64,000 nucleotides of DNA, from NCBI RefSeq assembly GCF_046000175.1, contig NZ_JBEOMB010000016.1, forward strand, positions 1 through 64,000, given 5' to 3'. The stretch is from Rhodoplanes sp046000175. Lineage in GTDB: Bacteria > Pseudomonadota > Alphaproteobacteria > Rhizobiales > Xanthobacteraceae. Every line of letters starts with the position of its first letter. The stretch's first letter is position 1. The notes under the pieces were generated by a model. That model saw only the letters and a program-made list of their open reading frames with translations. It was not told the DNA's origin and ran no database searches. The translations under genes and the position numbers were made by a program. This document shows positions 53,225 through 64,000 of the stretch, piece by piece.

Positions 53225-54181
53225 CTACCGCGTCAGCACGGCGGCGACGGTTCGACGCCACAGCGACGAGTCGCGTTGCGGCGTCGCCGCCGGCGCCCCC
53301 TTCTCCAGCGCCCGGATGGCGTCGATCGATTCCTTGCGGATGCGGCCGAGATCGATCGACTCGGCCGCCGCGATCGTGTCCTTCAGCACGCCGGCGGTTC
53401 CCGCCGGCTGGGCCGCCAGCTCACTCCGCAAGAGCCCGAGCAGCACGGGATCGCGCGCCGCGTTGGCAGCGAGCGTGAACTTCGCCATGCAGCCGACCGT
53501 CAGCCGGCCGGCATCGGCGCGCTCCTCCGACCACGGCAGCAGCGCCACGATGCGGGCGAGCGGCGCCGCGTCGCCGGTGGCGAAATAGATGCCCCACAAG
53601 GTGTCGAGCACGTCCGGGCCGACGGCGAGCGCCGGCGTCTTGTCGGCCGGCTCGCCGAACCGGAACCAGCCGCGCATGCGGGTCCACACCGAGGCGGGCT
53701 CGTCCATGGCGAGGCGGGCGAGGGTGGGCATGCGGTCGCTGACATAGGCCTGGATCATCGCGTCGTGATGCGGGAAGCGGGCGGCACTGCGAGCGAGCAG
53801 GCCCTTCCAGTCCGGGTGTCCCGAATAGGCGATGGCGCGGACGATCACCCAGGAGTCCTCCTGCGGGAACGGCACCATGGCGGCGATCAGCGCATCGGCG
53901 CGGGTGGGCTGCGCGGCGATCACGCCGGCCAGGAAGCCGACATGGAGGCCGGCCGCCTCGGGCCGCGCCAGCGCCCCGGTCCGGCTCGCCGCGCGGACCG
54001 CCGCGGGCACGCGGGCTGGCTCGGGCCGGGCCCGGTAGCCCTGGATGAAGTGCAGCACGGCGTCCGACGACGCGAACGCATCGACGGCCTCGACGACGTC
54101 GCGCCGCGCCGGTTCCCCGGCCGCCGCGGGCAGCGGCAGCAGGAGCAAGCTCGCCAGCAGGACGGCGATCACTGATCTCAT
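53225..54181 (-). CDS. Hypothetical exported protein, 318 aa
   Basis: Not recognised. 318 aa from ATG 54181, GGGGAC just upstream. Signal peptide (RSVIAVLLASLLLLPLPAAA). The mature protein is all-alpha with repeated helix pairs (VRAASRTGALARPEAAGLHV, DSWVIVRAIAYSGHPDWKGL, LDTLWGIYFATGDAAPLARI, FTLAANAARDPVLLGLLRSE) that recall solenoid repeats. Likely periplasmic. Convergent with the serpin. Confidence 0.8.
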   Translation of the reverse strand: MRSVIAVLLASLLLLPLPAAAGEPARRDVVEAVDAFASSDAVLHFIQGYRARPEPARVPAAVRAASRTGALARPEAAGLHVGFLAGVIAAQPTRADALIAAMVPFPQEDSWVIVRAIAYSGHPDWKGLLARSAARFPHHDAMIQAYVSDRMPTLARLAMDEPASVWTRMRGWFRFGEPADKTPALAVGPDVLDTLWGIYFATGDAAPLARIVALLPWSEERADAGRLTVGCMAKFTLAANAARDPVLLGLLRSELAAQPAGTAGVLKDTIAAAESIDLGRIRKESIDAIRALEKGAPAATPQRDSSLWRRTVAAVLTR

Positions 54182-54412
54182 GTCTCGTCCCCTTCCCCCG
54201 CTCCGCCATCGACGATGGCGGCGCGGCACTCCCCCGGTCGCCTATCGAACAGACCGGCGGGGCAAATTCTGGGACGGGACGGGCCGATTCTTGGGCGTGT
54301 TCGGGGCGCGACACAGCGTGGCGAAACGGTCACAACCGGCGCCCGGACACACCTGCGACGGCGTTGGCGCGCCGTCGCAGCGCAGAATCGGAAGGCAGAG
54401 TCGGTGGAGGCC

Positions 54413-54661
54413 TCAGGCCGCCTTGAGCGAGCGCGCCCGGCTCTGGGTCAGCTCGACATAGCGGGCGATGTCCTGGGCGCGGCCGTCGCGGCCGTCCATG
54501 GCATCCGACCAGATCCGGCGGATCTCCGGCTCGTTTTCGTAGTAGTTGATGCCGCGCCACTGGTTGAGACGGATGCTGCCGTCCGCCAGCCGGGTGGCCG
54601 AGAACAAGAGGCCGAGCTCGCCGAGCCGGTCCAGAAAATCTTTGATCCTGAAGTCCGACAT
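54413..54661 (-). CDS. Hypothetical small protein, 82 aa
   Basis: Not recognised. 82 aa: MSDFRIKDFLDRLGELGLLF, then RLADGSIRLNQWRGINYYEN and RRIWSDAMDGRDGRAQDIAR. Well-ordered mix of helix and strand with aromatic residues, so likely real; GAGG is close to ATG 54661. No TM or signal. Similar short proteins occur in Rhizobiales. Confidence 0.7.
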   Translation of the reverse strand: MSDFRIKDFLDRLGELGLLFSATRLADGSIRLNQWRGINYYENEPEIRRIWSDAMDGRDGRAQDIARYVELTQSRARSLKAA

Positions 54662-54924
54662 GGCACCTCGCTCCCCTGATTCGTCAGTGTGGGGCGTTTT
54701 CCCGGCCGGTCAATTTCCAACCACGGTTTTGACGCGGTGTTCACCGTGAACAGCCGGGAGCTGTGGCGAGGGCGTCACACGCGCGGTGTCAGATGGCGGG
54801 GATTGTGTACATGGCCCGACTCGCCGTGCCGCGCAGCAACCGCCGACTCGTGAGCCAGGGCGGTGGCGCGACCGGCGAGCCTCGTGCTAGGTGCAGCTTT
54901 GCGCCACCCCTCGTGGAACCCCTG

Positions 54925-55533
54925 ATGTCCGAGACCCGCCTGAACCCCGCCCTCAAGGTCGCCCTCGACGTCGGCCCGCTGGTGCTGTTCTTCGCAGCAA
55001 ATGCGAAATTCGGCATCTTCGCCGCGACCGGCACCTTCATGGTCGCGGTCCTGGCCGCGCTCGCCGTGTCCTATGCGCTGACTCGGCACCTGCCGGTGAT
55101 GCCGGTCGTCTCGGCCGTCATCGTGACGGTGTTCGGCGGCCTGACGCTGGTGCTGCACGACGAGACGTTCATCAAGCTGAAGCCGACCCTGATCTACATG
55201 CTGTTCGCGATCGTGCTGGCGGTCGGCCTGTGGCGCGACCGGCCGCTGCTCGCGATGGTGTTCGACAGCGTGTTCGACCTGACCGAGGAGGGCTGGCGCA
55301 AGCTGACGGTGCGCTGGGCCGTGTTCTTCGTCGTCATGGCGGCCGTCAACGAGCTGGTCTGGCGCACGCAGAGCACCGACTTCTGGGTGAACTTCAAGCT
55401 GTTCGGCTTCGTGCCGCTGACCTTCCTGTTCGCCGTGGCGCAGGTGCGCCTCCTCGCCCGCCACGCCGCTGGCGACACCGACAAGCCCGCCGCGCCGACC
55501 GCGCCGGCGACCGACACCCGCCCCGCGCCCTGA
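54925..55533 (+). CDS. yciB: Inner-membrane septation-associated protein A
   Basis: 202 aa with five to six TM helices. Family sequence KVALDVGPLVLFFAANAKFG, PTLIYMLFAIVLAVGL, VFDLTEEGWRKLTVRWAVFF and WRTQSTDFWVNFKLFGFVPL. YciB/IspZ affects envelope synthesis and division. The C-terminus has an Ala/Pro/Thr tail. ATG 54925. Next gene gcvH starts 16 nt downstream. Confidence 0.96.
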   Translation: MSETRLNPALKVALDVGPLVLFFAANAKFGIFAATGTFMVAVLAALAVSYALTRHLPVMPVVSAVIVTVFGGLTLVLHDETFIKLKPTLIYMLFAIVLAVGLWRDRPLLAMVFDSVFDLTEEGWRKLTVRWAVFFVVMAAVNELVWRTQSTDFWVNFKLFGFVPLTFLFAVAQVRLLARHAAGDTDKPAAPTAPATDTRPAP

Positions 55534-55549
55534 TCGCACGGAGACTGCG

Positions 55550-55915
55550 ATGCTGAAATTCACCAAGGACCACGAGTGGCTGCGGCTCGACGGCGACGTC
55601 GCCGTCGTCGGTATCACGGACCACGCCCAGGAGCAGCTCGGCGACCTCGTCTTCGTCGAGCTGCCGGGCGTCGGCGCCAGCTTCGACCAGGGCGCCGCGG
55701 CGGCCGTGGTCGAGTCGGTGAAGGCGGCCTCGGACATCTACGCGCCAGTCGCCGGCAAGGTGACCGCCGTGAACGAGGCCGTGGTCGCCGAGCCGGGCCT
55801 GGTCAACACCGACCCGGCCGGTCAGGGCTGGCTGTTCAAGATGACGATCGCCGACAAGGGCCAGCTCGACGGGCTCTTGGACGAAGCCGGCTACCAGGCG
55901 CTGATCGCGGGGTGA
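55550..55915 (+). CDS. gcvH: Glycine cleavage system H protein
   Basis: Lipoyl carrier of the glycine cleavage complex. 121 aa. Lipoylation site K58 in VVESVKAASDIYAPV. N-terminal FTKDHEWLRLDGDVAVVGIT and GWLFKMTIADKGQLDGLLDE are canonical. No gcvT or gcvP is adjacent, and no glycine riboswitch precedes it; it follows yciB by 16 nt. Confidence 0.97.
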   Translation: MLKFTKDHEWLRLDGDVAVVGITDHAQEQLGDLVFVELPGVGASFDQGAAAAVVESVKAASDIYAPVAGKVTAVNEAVVAEPGLVNTDPAGQGWLFKMTIADKGQLDGLLDEAGYQALIAG

Positions 55916-55930
55916 CTCGCAGCGGCCGTG

Positions 55931-56102
55931 TGCCCCGGACAAGGCGCAGCAGGCCGCAGGCCTGATGTGCCGCAGAGCCGGGGCCCAGGGGCGGCACGAC
56001 GAGCCTCGCAGGCGTGCGAAGCCCCGGAATGCGAGCCCCTGCATGCGACGCCCTGGGTCCCGGCTCGCGGCACATCGCTTCGCGCTGCACCGCGTCCGGG
56101 AC
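55931..56102. repeat. Inverted repeat TGCCCCGGACAAGG...GTCCGGGACCACG
   Basis: GTGCCCCGGACAAGGCGC..GAGCCGGGGCCCAGGGGC, and GCCCTGGGTCCCGGCTCGCG..GCGTCCGGGACCACG. Between the convergent gcvH and ftsY ends. Same family as 32700-32826. Confidence 0.87.
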
Positions 56103-56128
56103 CACGAGGCTGCGGCGCCGAGGCCGAC

Positions 56129-57082
56129 CTACTCGATCCCGGCCACGGCCTTGGCAAAATCCTTCGCCTCGAAGGGCGACAGGTCGTCGACGCCCTCGCC
56201 GACGCCGATGAAATGGATCGGCAGGGCGTGCTTGGCCGCGACCGCCACCAGGATGCCGCCCCGCGCCGTGCCGTCGAGCTTGGTCATCACGAGGCCGGTG
56301 ACGCCCGCCGTGCGGGCGAACACGTCGACCTGCGACAGCGCGTTCTGCCCGACCGTCGCGTCGAGGACGAGCAGCACGGCGTGCGGCGCCGTGGCGTCGA
56401 CCTTGCGCATCACCCGGACGATCTTCTCGAGCTCGCCCATCAGCGTCGACTTGTTCTGCAGGCGGCCGGCCGTGTCGACGATCAGCACGTCGGCGTCCTG
56501 GCTGCGGGCCGTCTCCAGCGCCTCGTAGGCGAGGCTCGCGGCGTCGCCGCCCTGGGTGCCGGCGATCACCGGGCTCCTGGTGCGGGTGCCCCAGATCTTG
56601 ATCTGCTCGATGGCGGCGGCCCGGAACGTGTCGCCGGCCGCCAGCACGACCTTGCGGCCTTCCGCGGTGAGCCGCGCCGCGAGCTTGCCGATCGTCGTCG
56701 TCTTGCCCGAGCCGTTGACCCCGACCACCAGCACGACGAACGGCTTCTTGGCCGGATCGATCACCAAGGGCTTGGCGACCGGCGCCAGGATCGTCTCGAC
56801 CTCGGCGGCCAGGATCGCCTTCACCTCCTCGGGCGTGACCTGCTTGTCGTAGCGCCCCTCGCCGACCTTGCCGGCGATGGCGATCGCCGTCTCCATGCCG
56901 AGATCGGCACGGATCAGCGCCTCCTCCAGCTCCTCGACCACGGCGTGGTCGAGCTTGCGCTTGGTGACCAGATCGGCGATCGCCCCGCCGATCGAGGCCG
57001 AGGTGCGCTTGAGGCCGCCGGAGAGGCGGCGCCACCACTGTCCCGGGGCGGTATTCTCGGTGTCTTCGGTGCTTTCGGTCAT
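56129..57082 (-). CDS. ftsY: Signal recognition particle receptor FtsY
   Basis: SRP receptor GTPase. 317 aa from ATG 57082: short acidic N-terminus, N domain with LDHAVVEELEEALIRADLGM, G domain with GVNGSGKTTTIGKLAARL, AAGDTFRAAAIEQIKIW, DTAGRLQNKSTLMGELEKI, TKLDGTARGGILVAVA and FIGVGEGVDDLSPFEAKDFA. Lacks the long A domain of E. coli. Start codons of ftsY and the divergent RluA-type gene are only 27 nt apart. Confidence 0.97.
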   Translation of the reverse strand: MTESTEDTENTAPGQWWRRLSGGLKRTSASIGGAIADLVTKRKLDHAVVEELEEALIRADLGMETAIAIAGKVGEGRYDKQVTPEEVKAILAAEVETILAPVAKPLVIDPAKKPFVVLVVGVNGSGKTTTIGKLAARLTAEGRKVVLAAGDTFRAAAIEQIKIWGTRTRSPVIAGTQGGDAASLAYEALETARSQDADVLIVDTAGRLQNKSTLMGELEKIVRVMRKVDATAPHAVLLVLDATVGQNALSQVDVFARTAGVTGLVMTKLDGTARGGILVAVAAKHALPIHFIGVGEGVDDLSPFEAKDFAKAVAGIE

Positions 57083-57109
57083 GTCGGCAGCCGTGATAGC
57101 GCTTTCGCC

Positions 57110-57838
57110 ATGACACAGGAAGAGATGCTTGCGCGCGTCCTCCACCGGGACGGGCTGATGATCGTGATCGACAAGCCGGCCGGCCTGCCCGTCCACAAGG
57201 GGCCGAAGGGCGGCGAGTGCCTGGAGGCGTCGTTCGACGCGCTGCGCTTCGGCCTGCCGCGCGCCCCCGCGCTCGCCCACCGGCTCGACCGCGAGACCTC
57301 GGGCTGCCTGGTGCTCGGCCGCCACCGCAAGGCGCTCGCCCATCTGGGCCTCCTGTTCAAGCACGGCGAGGTGAAGAAGACCTACTGGGCCGTGGTCGAG
57401 GGCGGCCCGGAGCAGGACGAGGGCACCATCGACCTCCCGCTCGGCCGGCTCGACGAGACCCGCGGCTGGTGGATGAAGCCGGACCCGAACGGCCTGCCTT
57501 CGGTCTCGACCTGGCGGGTGCTGGGGCGCGGGGCCACGCCGGGCGCGCCGGCGGCGCCGCTCACCTGGCTCGCCCTGTCGCCGCTGACCGGCCGGACCCA
57601 CCAGCTCCGCGTGCACTGCGCGGCGCGAGGCTTCCCGATCCTCGGCGACAACATCTACGGCCGCGGCCCACGCTTCGGCGGCCCCGGCCTGCACCTGCAC
57701 GCCCGCGAGATCGTGGTGCCGCTGTCCAAGTCGAAGCCGCCCGTGCGGGTCACCGCCCCGGTGCCGCCCCACCTCGCCGCGGCCCTGACGGCCTGCGGCT
57801 GGCGCGGCGAAGCGGCGGCGCCCGACGCTCAGCCCTGA
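57110..57838 (+). CDS. RluA-family rRNA/tRNA pseudouridine synthase
   Basis: 242 aa. Catalytic Asp in AHRLDRETSGCLVLGR, with MIVIDKPAGLPVHKGPKGG, KTYWAVVEGG, LSPLTGRTHQLRVHCAARG and ILGDNIYG. No S4 domain. Which base is modified cannot be told. The 3' end overlaps the convergent xdhC by 10 bp. Confidence 0.95.
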   Translation: MTQEEMLARVLHRDGLMIVIDKPAGLPVHKGPKGGECLEASFDALRFGLPRAPALAHRLDRETSGCLVLGRHRKALAHLGLLFKHGEVKKTYWAVVEGGPEQDEGTIDLPLGRLDETRGWWMKPDPNGLPSVSTWRVLGRGATPGAPAAPLTWLALSPLTGRTHQLRVHCAARGFPILGDNIYGRGPRFGGPGLHLHAREIVVPLSKSKPPVRVTAPVPPHLAAALTACGWRGEAAAPDAQP

Positions 57839-58830
57839 GCGGCCGCGCGGCCGACGGGACGTCGCGGCACGGCGCCGAGCTTTTCGCGGGCGACGAGAAG
57901 CTGCGCCGCGACCGAGGCGGCGATGACCGCCGGCGTCTTGCCGCCGATCTCCGGCAGGCCGATCGGGCAGACGAGGCGGGCGATCGCCGCTTCGTTCAGG
58001 CCGAGGGCGCGGGCCTGGGAGGCGAAGCGGGCCCGCTTGGTCGCCGAGCCGATCATGCCGACCAGATCGAACTTGTCGAGCGACAGCGCCCGGGCCGCGA
58101 CCGCGTAGTCGAGGGCGTGGGCGTGCGTCATCACCAGGACGAGCGCGCCTGCGGGGGCGCCGTCGACCTCGCGGTCGGGCGTCTCGCTGTGCACCGCGAC
58201 GACGTTCGCCGGCAGGTGACTCGGAAAGGCCTCCGGCCGGCTGTCGATCCAGCGCACCGCGAAGGGCAGCGGCGCCAGCGCCAGCACCAGGGCGCGGCCG
58301 ACATGGCCGGCGCCGAACAACAGCACCGGCGTGAGCTCGTCGCCGAATTCTTCCACGAACGGAGCGCCGGATTCCGGACGGCCCGGCTTCTGATCAGAGG
58401 CGGCCGAGGTCGGCGCCGACACGATCTCGCGTCTAACGCGTCCATCGTCGCCGAGCCGGGCGATCGCCGTGAACGGCCCGCCGCGCTCCGCCGCCGCCAG
58501 AGCCGCGATCGTCTCCTGATCACGTCGGTCGAAGATCTCGGTGAGCATGGTCACGACCCCGCCGCAGCACTGGGCGAGATCGGGACCGAGCGTCCAGGTG
58601 CGGAATCGCGCCCGCGCCGCATCGGGCCTCGCCAGCGCCGCCGTGGTCTCGGCCAGGACCTCGTATTCGAGCCGGCCGCCGCCGATCGTGCCCCAGAACC
58701 CGCCGTCCGGCCGCGCGACCAGGCGCGCCCCGGCCTCGCGTGGCGACGAGCCGGCGACGCGCACGACGCTGACCAGCGCGGCACGGCCGTGCTGCGCGAT
58801 CGTCTCGGCGATGCGGGCGAAGACCGTCAT
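57829..58830 (-). CDS. xdhC: XdhC, xanthine dehydrogenase maturation factor
   Basis: XdhC binds molybdenum cofactor, promotes its sulfuration and inserts it into XdhB. 333 aa. N-terminal VVRVAGSSPREAGARLVARP, TIGGGRLEYE, and LAQCCGGVV; C-terminal Rossmann part with LLFGAGHVGRALVLALAPLP, RWIDSRPEAFP and LVMTHAHALDYAVAARAL then GMIGSATKRARF. Starts 18 bp after the xdhB stop; third gene of xdhABC. Confidence 0.95.
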   Translation of the reverse strand: MTVFARIAETIAQHGRAALVSVVRVAGSSPREAGARLVARPDGGFWGTIGGGRLEYEVLAETTAALARPDAARARFRTWTLGPDLAQCCGGVVTMLTEIFDRRDQETIAALAAAERGGPFTAIARLGDDGRVRREIVSAPTSAASDQKPGRPESGAPFVEEFGDELTPVLLFGAGHVGRALVLALAPLPFAVRWIDSRPEAFPSHLPANVVAVHSETPDREVDGAPAGALVLVMTHAHALDYAVAARALSLDKFDLVGMIGSATKRARFASQARALGLNEAAIARLVCPIGLPEIGGKTPAVIAASVAAQLLVAREKLGAVPRRPVGRAAAQG

Positions 58831-58848
58831 CGAGGCTCCGCGACCCGA

Positions 58849-62722
<3,874 letters not shown>

Positions 62723-62854
62723 GACTCCTCCGGGAAGCCACGAATCATACGAGATCGAAACTCGCTTCGGTAGCGGCGAGTTTACGCAGCCGCCGCCCAG
62801 CCTGCGGGCAGGATGCGGAGGCCAGAAAGGTGAACATGCAAAGGCGGGCGTTGA

Positions 62855-63008
62855 TCCCTCTCCCCGCGCGGGGAGAGGGTGGCTTGCCTCGAAGAGGCGA
62901 GTCGGGTGAGGGGGCGCCTCCGCAAAGCTCGGACTCGCGGCGACGCCCCTCACCCGGTATCCGCGCTTTGCGCGCGGACACCGACCTTTCCCCGCATGCG
63001 GGGAGAGG
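62855..63008. repeat. Palindromic intergenic repeat (CCTCTCCCC-GGGGAGAGG type)
   Basis: CCCTCTCCCCGCGCGGGGAG followed by GGGTGAGGGGGCGCC, then the inverse (GCGACGCCCCTCACCCGG .. CCTTTCCCCGCATGCGGGGA). It fills the divergent region between xdhA and the dihydropyrimidinase gene; related to 12664-12797. Confidence 0.88.
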
Positions 63009-63135
63009 TCGGACGCGCCTCGCGAAGACAGTCCCGCCGTTGCGCCGGGATCCGGATCGGGGTAAGCCTCGCGACCGGTCCCGCGCGGCCGCCCGATCCC
63101 TCCGGCCGCGGCCTTTCCCGCATCCGGAGCGTCCC

Positions 63136-64000
63136 ATGTCCGACTACGATCTTTCCATCCGCGGCGGCACCGTCGTGACGGCGAGCGACACGGTGCGGGC
63201 CGATGTCGGCATCCGCGGCGGCCGCATCGTCGCGGTCGCCGAGCGGATCGAGGGCGCGGCGCGCGAGATCGACGCGTCCGGCCTCCTCGTCATGCCGGGC
63301 GGCATCGACAGCCACGTCCACCTCGCCCAGCCGACCTTCGGCGGGCCGAAGATGTCGGACGACTTCTTGACCGGCACCCGCGCCGCGATCGCCGGCGGCA
63401 CCACCACGGTGCTGCCCTTCGCCATGCAGCCGCGCGGGGCGGGGCTGCGCGCCGTCGTCCAGGAGTATCACCAGGAGGCCGACGGCAAGGCGTATTGCGA
63501 CTACGGCTTCCACCTGATCATCACCAATCCGAGCCCCAGCGTGCTCGGCCAGGAGCTGCCGGCGCTGGTCGGCGACGGCTACACCTCGTTCAAGGTGTTC
63601 ATGACCTACGACGACATGGTCCTGAACGACCGCGAGCTGTTGGAGGTGTTCGAGTGCGCGCGCGGCTGCCGGGCGCTGGTGATGGTGCACGCCGAGGGCT
63701 ACGACGCCATCAAGTTCATGACCGAGCGGCTGGAGCGGGCCGGCAAGACGGCGCCCTATTATCACGGCGTGTCGCGGCCCGAGATCGTCGAGCGCGAGGC
63801 GGCGCACCGCGCGATCAGCCACGCCGAGCTGACCGACGTGCCGATCATGATCGTCCACGTCTCCGGCCGCGAGGCGATGGAGCAGATCCGCTGGGCCCAG
63901 AGCCGCGGCATGAAGGTCTACGGCGAGACCTGCCCGCAATACATCGCGCTGACGGCCGACGACATGAAGGGCCTCAACATGGACGAGAGCGGCGGCAAGT
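63136..64000 (+). CDS. hydA: Dihydropyrimidinase/D-hydantoinase (3' end outside window)
   Basis: The first 288 codons of a cyclic amidohydrolase. Metal ligands H60 and H62 (DSHVHLAQP), the carboxylated lysine K153 in TSFKVFMTYDD, then a further His in VMVHAEGYDAI and IMIVHVSGREAMEQI. It hydrolyses dihydropyrimidines or hydantoins (pyrimidine or purine catabolism). GGAG precedes ATG 63136. Divergent from xdhABC, an expected catabolic neighbour. Confidence 0.95.
   Translation, partial: MSDYDLSIRGGTVVTASDTVRADVGIRGGRIVAVAERIEGAAREIDASGLLVMPGGIDSHVHLAQPTFGGPKMSDDFLTGTRAAIAGGTTTVLPFAMQPRGAGLRAVVQEYHQEADGKAYCDYGFHLIITNPSPSVLGQELPALVGDGYTSFKVFMTYDDMVLNDRELLEVFECARGCRALVMVHAEGYDAIKFMTERLERAGKTAPYYHGVSRPEIVEREAAHRAISHAELTDVPIMIVHVSGREAMEQIRWAQSRGMKVYGETCPQYIALTADDMKGLNMDESGGK

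Noticed and set aside
55534..55549. Possible glycine riboswitch before gcvH
   Set aside because: Only 16 nt separate yciB and gcvH, too short for an aptamer, and nothing similar is seen upstream of yciB.

Overview
The window is about 64 kb of very GC-rich, densely coding bacterial chromosome. Gene content and order (leuC, rplS-trmD-rimM-rpsP-ffh, dapF-mtaB, yciB, ftsY, a Zur-type Fur regulator and ispG) point to an alphaproteobacterium of the Hyphomicrobiales. A Rhodoplanes/Rhodopseudomonas-like purple or denitrifying relative would fit, because the window also encodes SHP, DHC and a cytochrome c'-like protein; the genus is inference. No insertion sequence, prophage, CRISPR array or rRNA gene was seen. 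One tRNA-Thr(CGT) gene is present.

Layout. 0-5 kb (minus): a small helical protein, a chemoreceptor and a membrane GGDEF-EAL protein in one apparent operon. 5-14 kb: a TPR regulator, cysE, a DUF1847 protein, inorganic pyrophosphatase, a DUF4139 protein, a PilZ-like protein and a YidB-like protein. 14-24.6 kb: HXXEE and 2-TM membrane proteins, ispG, a DMT transporter, zur, tRNA-Thr, a MaoC-like hydratase, a Bug-type binding protein, an aldehyde dehydrogenase followed by a ThDP enzyme, and two tandem paralogous small proteins of unknown family. 25-37.6 kb: the core block leuC, a SecD-P1-like secreted protein, rplS-trmD-rimM-SIMPL-rpsP, ffh, then an MBL hydrolase, a GyrI-like secreted protein, dapF and mtaB.

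37.6-54.7 kb looks like an accessory segment. It carries LprI-like, PPOX, MaoC and HdeD proteins, a GAF/PAS/GGDEF-EVL protein, a cytochrome c'-like protein, a PsiF-like protein, and a redox operon: PepSY protein, response regulator, histidine kinase, cytochrome b561, SHP, diheme cytochrome c, and then a multicopper oxidase. A DUF123 nuclease-like protein, a zinc-ribbon mini-protein and a secreted serpin follow. 54.9-57.8 kb returns to housekeeping genes (yciB, gcvH, ftsY, an RluA-type pseudouridine synthase). 57.8-64 kb is purine/pyrimidine catabolism: xdhC, xdhB, xdhA and a dihydropyrimidinase that runs off the window.

The most distinctive signals are (1) a complete SHP/DHC/cytochrome b electron-transfer operon with its own two-component system, (2) three genes whose 3' ends, including the stop codon, are tandemly duplicated (cysE, the yidB-like gene, the zinc-ribbon gene), (3) the tandem paralog pair at 23.8-24.6 kb, (4) an inhibitory-type bacterial serpin with an arginine-rich reactive loop, and (5) many palindromic intergenic repeats of several families.
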